Positions 6,231-7,299 of a DNA stretch of 7,299 bases are shown in pieces. The first letter of the stretch is position 1; each line of letters begins with the position of its first letter. Below the pieces are notes generated by a model. That model saw nothing but the letters and a program-made list of their open reading frames with translations. It made no database searches and was not told the DNA's origin. The position numbers and the translations under genes are program-made. Source of the stretch: Desulfocapsa sp. Its GTDB lineage: Bacteria > Desulfobacterota > Desulfobulbia > Desulfobulbales > Desulfocapsaceae. The stretch lies in the NCBI GenBank assembly GCA_030635405.1, contig DAOVZA010000091.1, positions 1-7,299 of the forward strand, read 5' to 3'.

Positions 6231-7255
6231 ACGTGCGCAGAATTAAGATTGCAATAAACGGATTTGGTCGCATTGGGCGTTGTGTTTTACGTGCCCTTTA
6301 CGAACGTGAGCTCCAGGATACCATAGAAATTGCTGCCATAAATGAACTTGCAGACGGCGAAACCATGGCCTATATGCTGCGTTATGACAGTACCCATGGT
6401 CGCTTTTTCAAGAGTGTCTCTGTTGCAGGTGACGTACTGAGTATTGATGAACAAAATATTCAAATTTTACATCATGAATCCCTGGAACAGCTCCCTTGGT
6501 CAAAGTACGATGTGGATGTAGTTCTTGACTGTACAGGTCGCTATAACAAATATGAAGACCTTGAAATTCATCTGAAACAGGGCGTAAAAAAAGTTCTTGT
6601 CAGTCAACCTGCTGTGGCTGTGGATTTCACTCTGATTAAAGGTTTGAATGATACCATGCTGCAGCCTGAACATAGTATTGTATCACTTGGGTCCTGTTCA
6701 ACAAATTGTATATTGCCTGTTTTTGCTTTGTTAGATAAAGAGTTTGGAATAGAACAGGGTGTGACCACCACAATTCATTCAGCCATGAATGACCAACCGG
6801 TGATAGATGCTTATGGAAGTGACCTGCGTCGCACAAGAGCTGCTGTAACCAGTATTATTCCGGTGGAGACTTCGTTACCTAGGGGGATTGCCCGTTTAAT
6901 GCCCCATCTTGAAGGTCGTATTGAAAGTCTGCATCTGCGGGTACCCACTTTAAACGTATCGGTTATGGATTTAAGTTTACAGCTTAAAACAGATATCACT
7001 ATGGATCAGATCAATACCTTGCTTGAAAATGCAAGTTCTGGTTTTTTAAAAGGTATCATAGGATTCACTCGCGAGCCTCATGCATCAGTGGATTTCAATC
7101 ACGATTCCCACAGCGGGATTGTTGATGCTTCTCAGACAAGAGTCAGTGGAAAACGTTTATTAAAGATGCTGGTATGGTTTGATAATGAATGGGGTTTTGC
7201 AAATCGTATGGTTGATGCACTGCAGAATCATCAGTTAATCGCAGATCTGTATTAG
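6227..7255 (+). CDS. GAPDH-family dehydrogenase, erythrose-4-phosphate dehydrogenase-like
   Basis: This 342-residue protein belongs to the GAPDH superfamily and most resembles E. coli Epd, which oxidises D-erythrose 4-phosphate to 4-phosphoerythronate with NAD in pyridoxal-phosphate synthesis. The NAD-binding loop INGFGRIGR is at 10-18. Epd-like blocks are AINELAD (37-43), YDSTHGRF (53-60), TTIHSAMNDQPVIDAY (181-196), RRTRAAVTSIIPVETSLPRG (201-220) and SVDFNHDSHSGIVD (287-300); the GAPDH-type STGAAKA phosphate loop is absent. The catalytic pair C157 and H184 is kept, but the active-site loop reads SLGSCSTNC instead of SNASCTTNC. The C-terminus (WFDNEWGFANRM, 317-328) is standard and the length is normal. 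The GTG start at 6227 overlaps the mnmE stop codon; a second GTG at 6233 is possible, and neither has a strong ribosome binding site. Coupling to mnmE is likely. It could instead act as a glycolytic GAPDH, so I give no symbol. Confidence 0.85.
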   Translation: MNVRRIKIAINGFGRIGRCVLRALYERELQDTIEIAAINELADGETMAYMLRYDSTHGRFFKSVSVAGDVLSIDEQNIQILHHESLEQLPWSKYDVDVVLDCTGRYNKYEDLEIHLKQGVKKVLVSQPAVAVDFTLIKGLNDTMLQPEHSIVSLGSCSTNCILPVFALLDKEFGIEQGVTTTIHSAMNDQPVIDAYGSDLRRTRAAVTSIIPVETSLPRGIARLMPHLEGRIESLHLRVPTLNVSVMDLSLQLKTDITMDQINTLLENASSGFLKGIIGFTREPHASVDFNHDSHSGIVDASQTRVSGKRLLKMLVWFDNEWGFANRMVDALQNHQLIADLY

Positions 7256-7299
7256 CCTCATATTGGATTTTATTTTTCACTCATTTATCCCTGGAAGAA

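Noticed and set aside
7256..7299. Terminator after the dehydrogenase
   Set aside because: There are T-rich stretches but no stem of useful length before the window ends.

Overview
The window carries the conserved bacterial block rpmH–rnpA–yidD–yidC–jag(khpB)–mnmE on the + strand. An erythrose-4-phosphate dehydrogenase-like gene of the GAPDH family is fused to its end by a 4-base overlap, and a class I SAM-dependent methyltransferase lies on the opposite strand at the left edge. Base composition is moderate, by eye slightly AT-rich, and looks even across the genes. The organism is a Gram-negative: YidC has the long periplasmic domain, and Jag/KhpB sits between yidC and mnmE. Gene order, the YidC and RnpA sequence style and the methyltransferase type suggest Desulfobacterota (the former Deltaproteobacteria, perhaps a Desulfobulbales-type sulfate reducer). 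That placement is inference from remembered family resemblance, not from a search.

Layout. 38-865 (-): methyltransferase of unknown substrate. 866-1249: a 384-base divergent intergenic region with one good sigma70-type promoter (1061-1090) pointing at rpmH and a roughly 150-base leader that can form stem structures. 1250-2112: rpmH (L34), rnpA (RNase P protein, TTG start) and yidD, tightly packed except for a 74-base gap before yidD. 2149-3810: yidC. 3811-3898: spacer with a perfect 9-bp hairpin. 3899-4819: jag/khpB. 4845-6230: mnmE. 6227-7255: epd-like dehydrogenase. 7256-7299: no feature seen.

How the genes fit together. The cluster is a housekeeping translation and membrane-biogenesis unit: a ribosomal protein, the tRNA-processing RNase P subunit, two membrane-protein insertion factors (YidD, YidC), an RNA-binding KH/R3H protein and a tRNA wobble-uridine modification GTPase. 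The dehydrogenase is the metabolic outlier, apparently translationally coupled to mnmE. I found no convincing mobile element, CRISPR array, tRNA, replication origin or undescribed defence-like system. The points most worth a second look are the epd-like gene with its altered active-site loop, the rpmH leader, and the hairpin separating yidC from jag.
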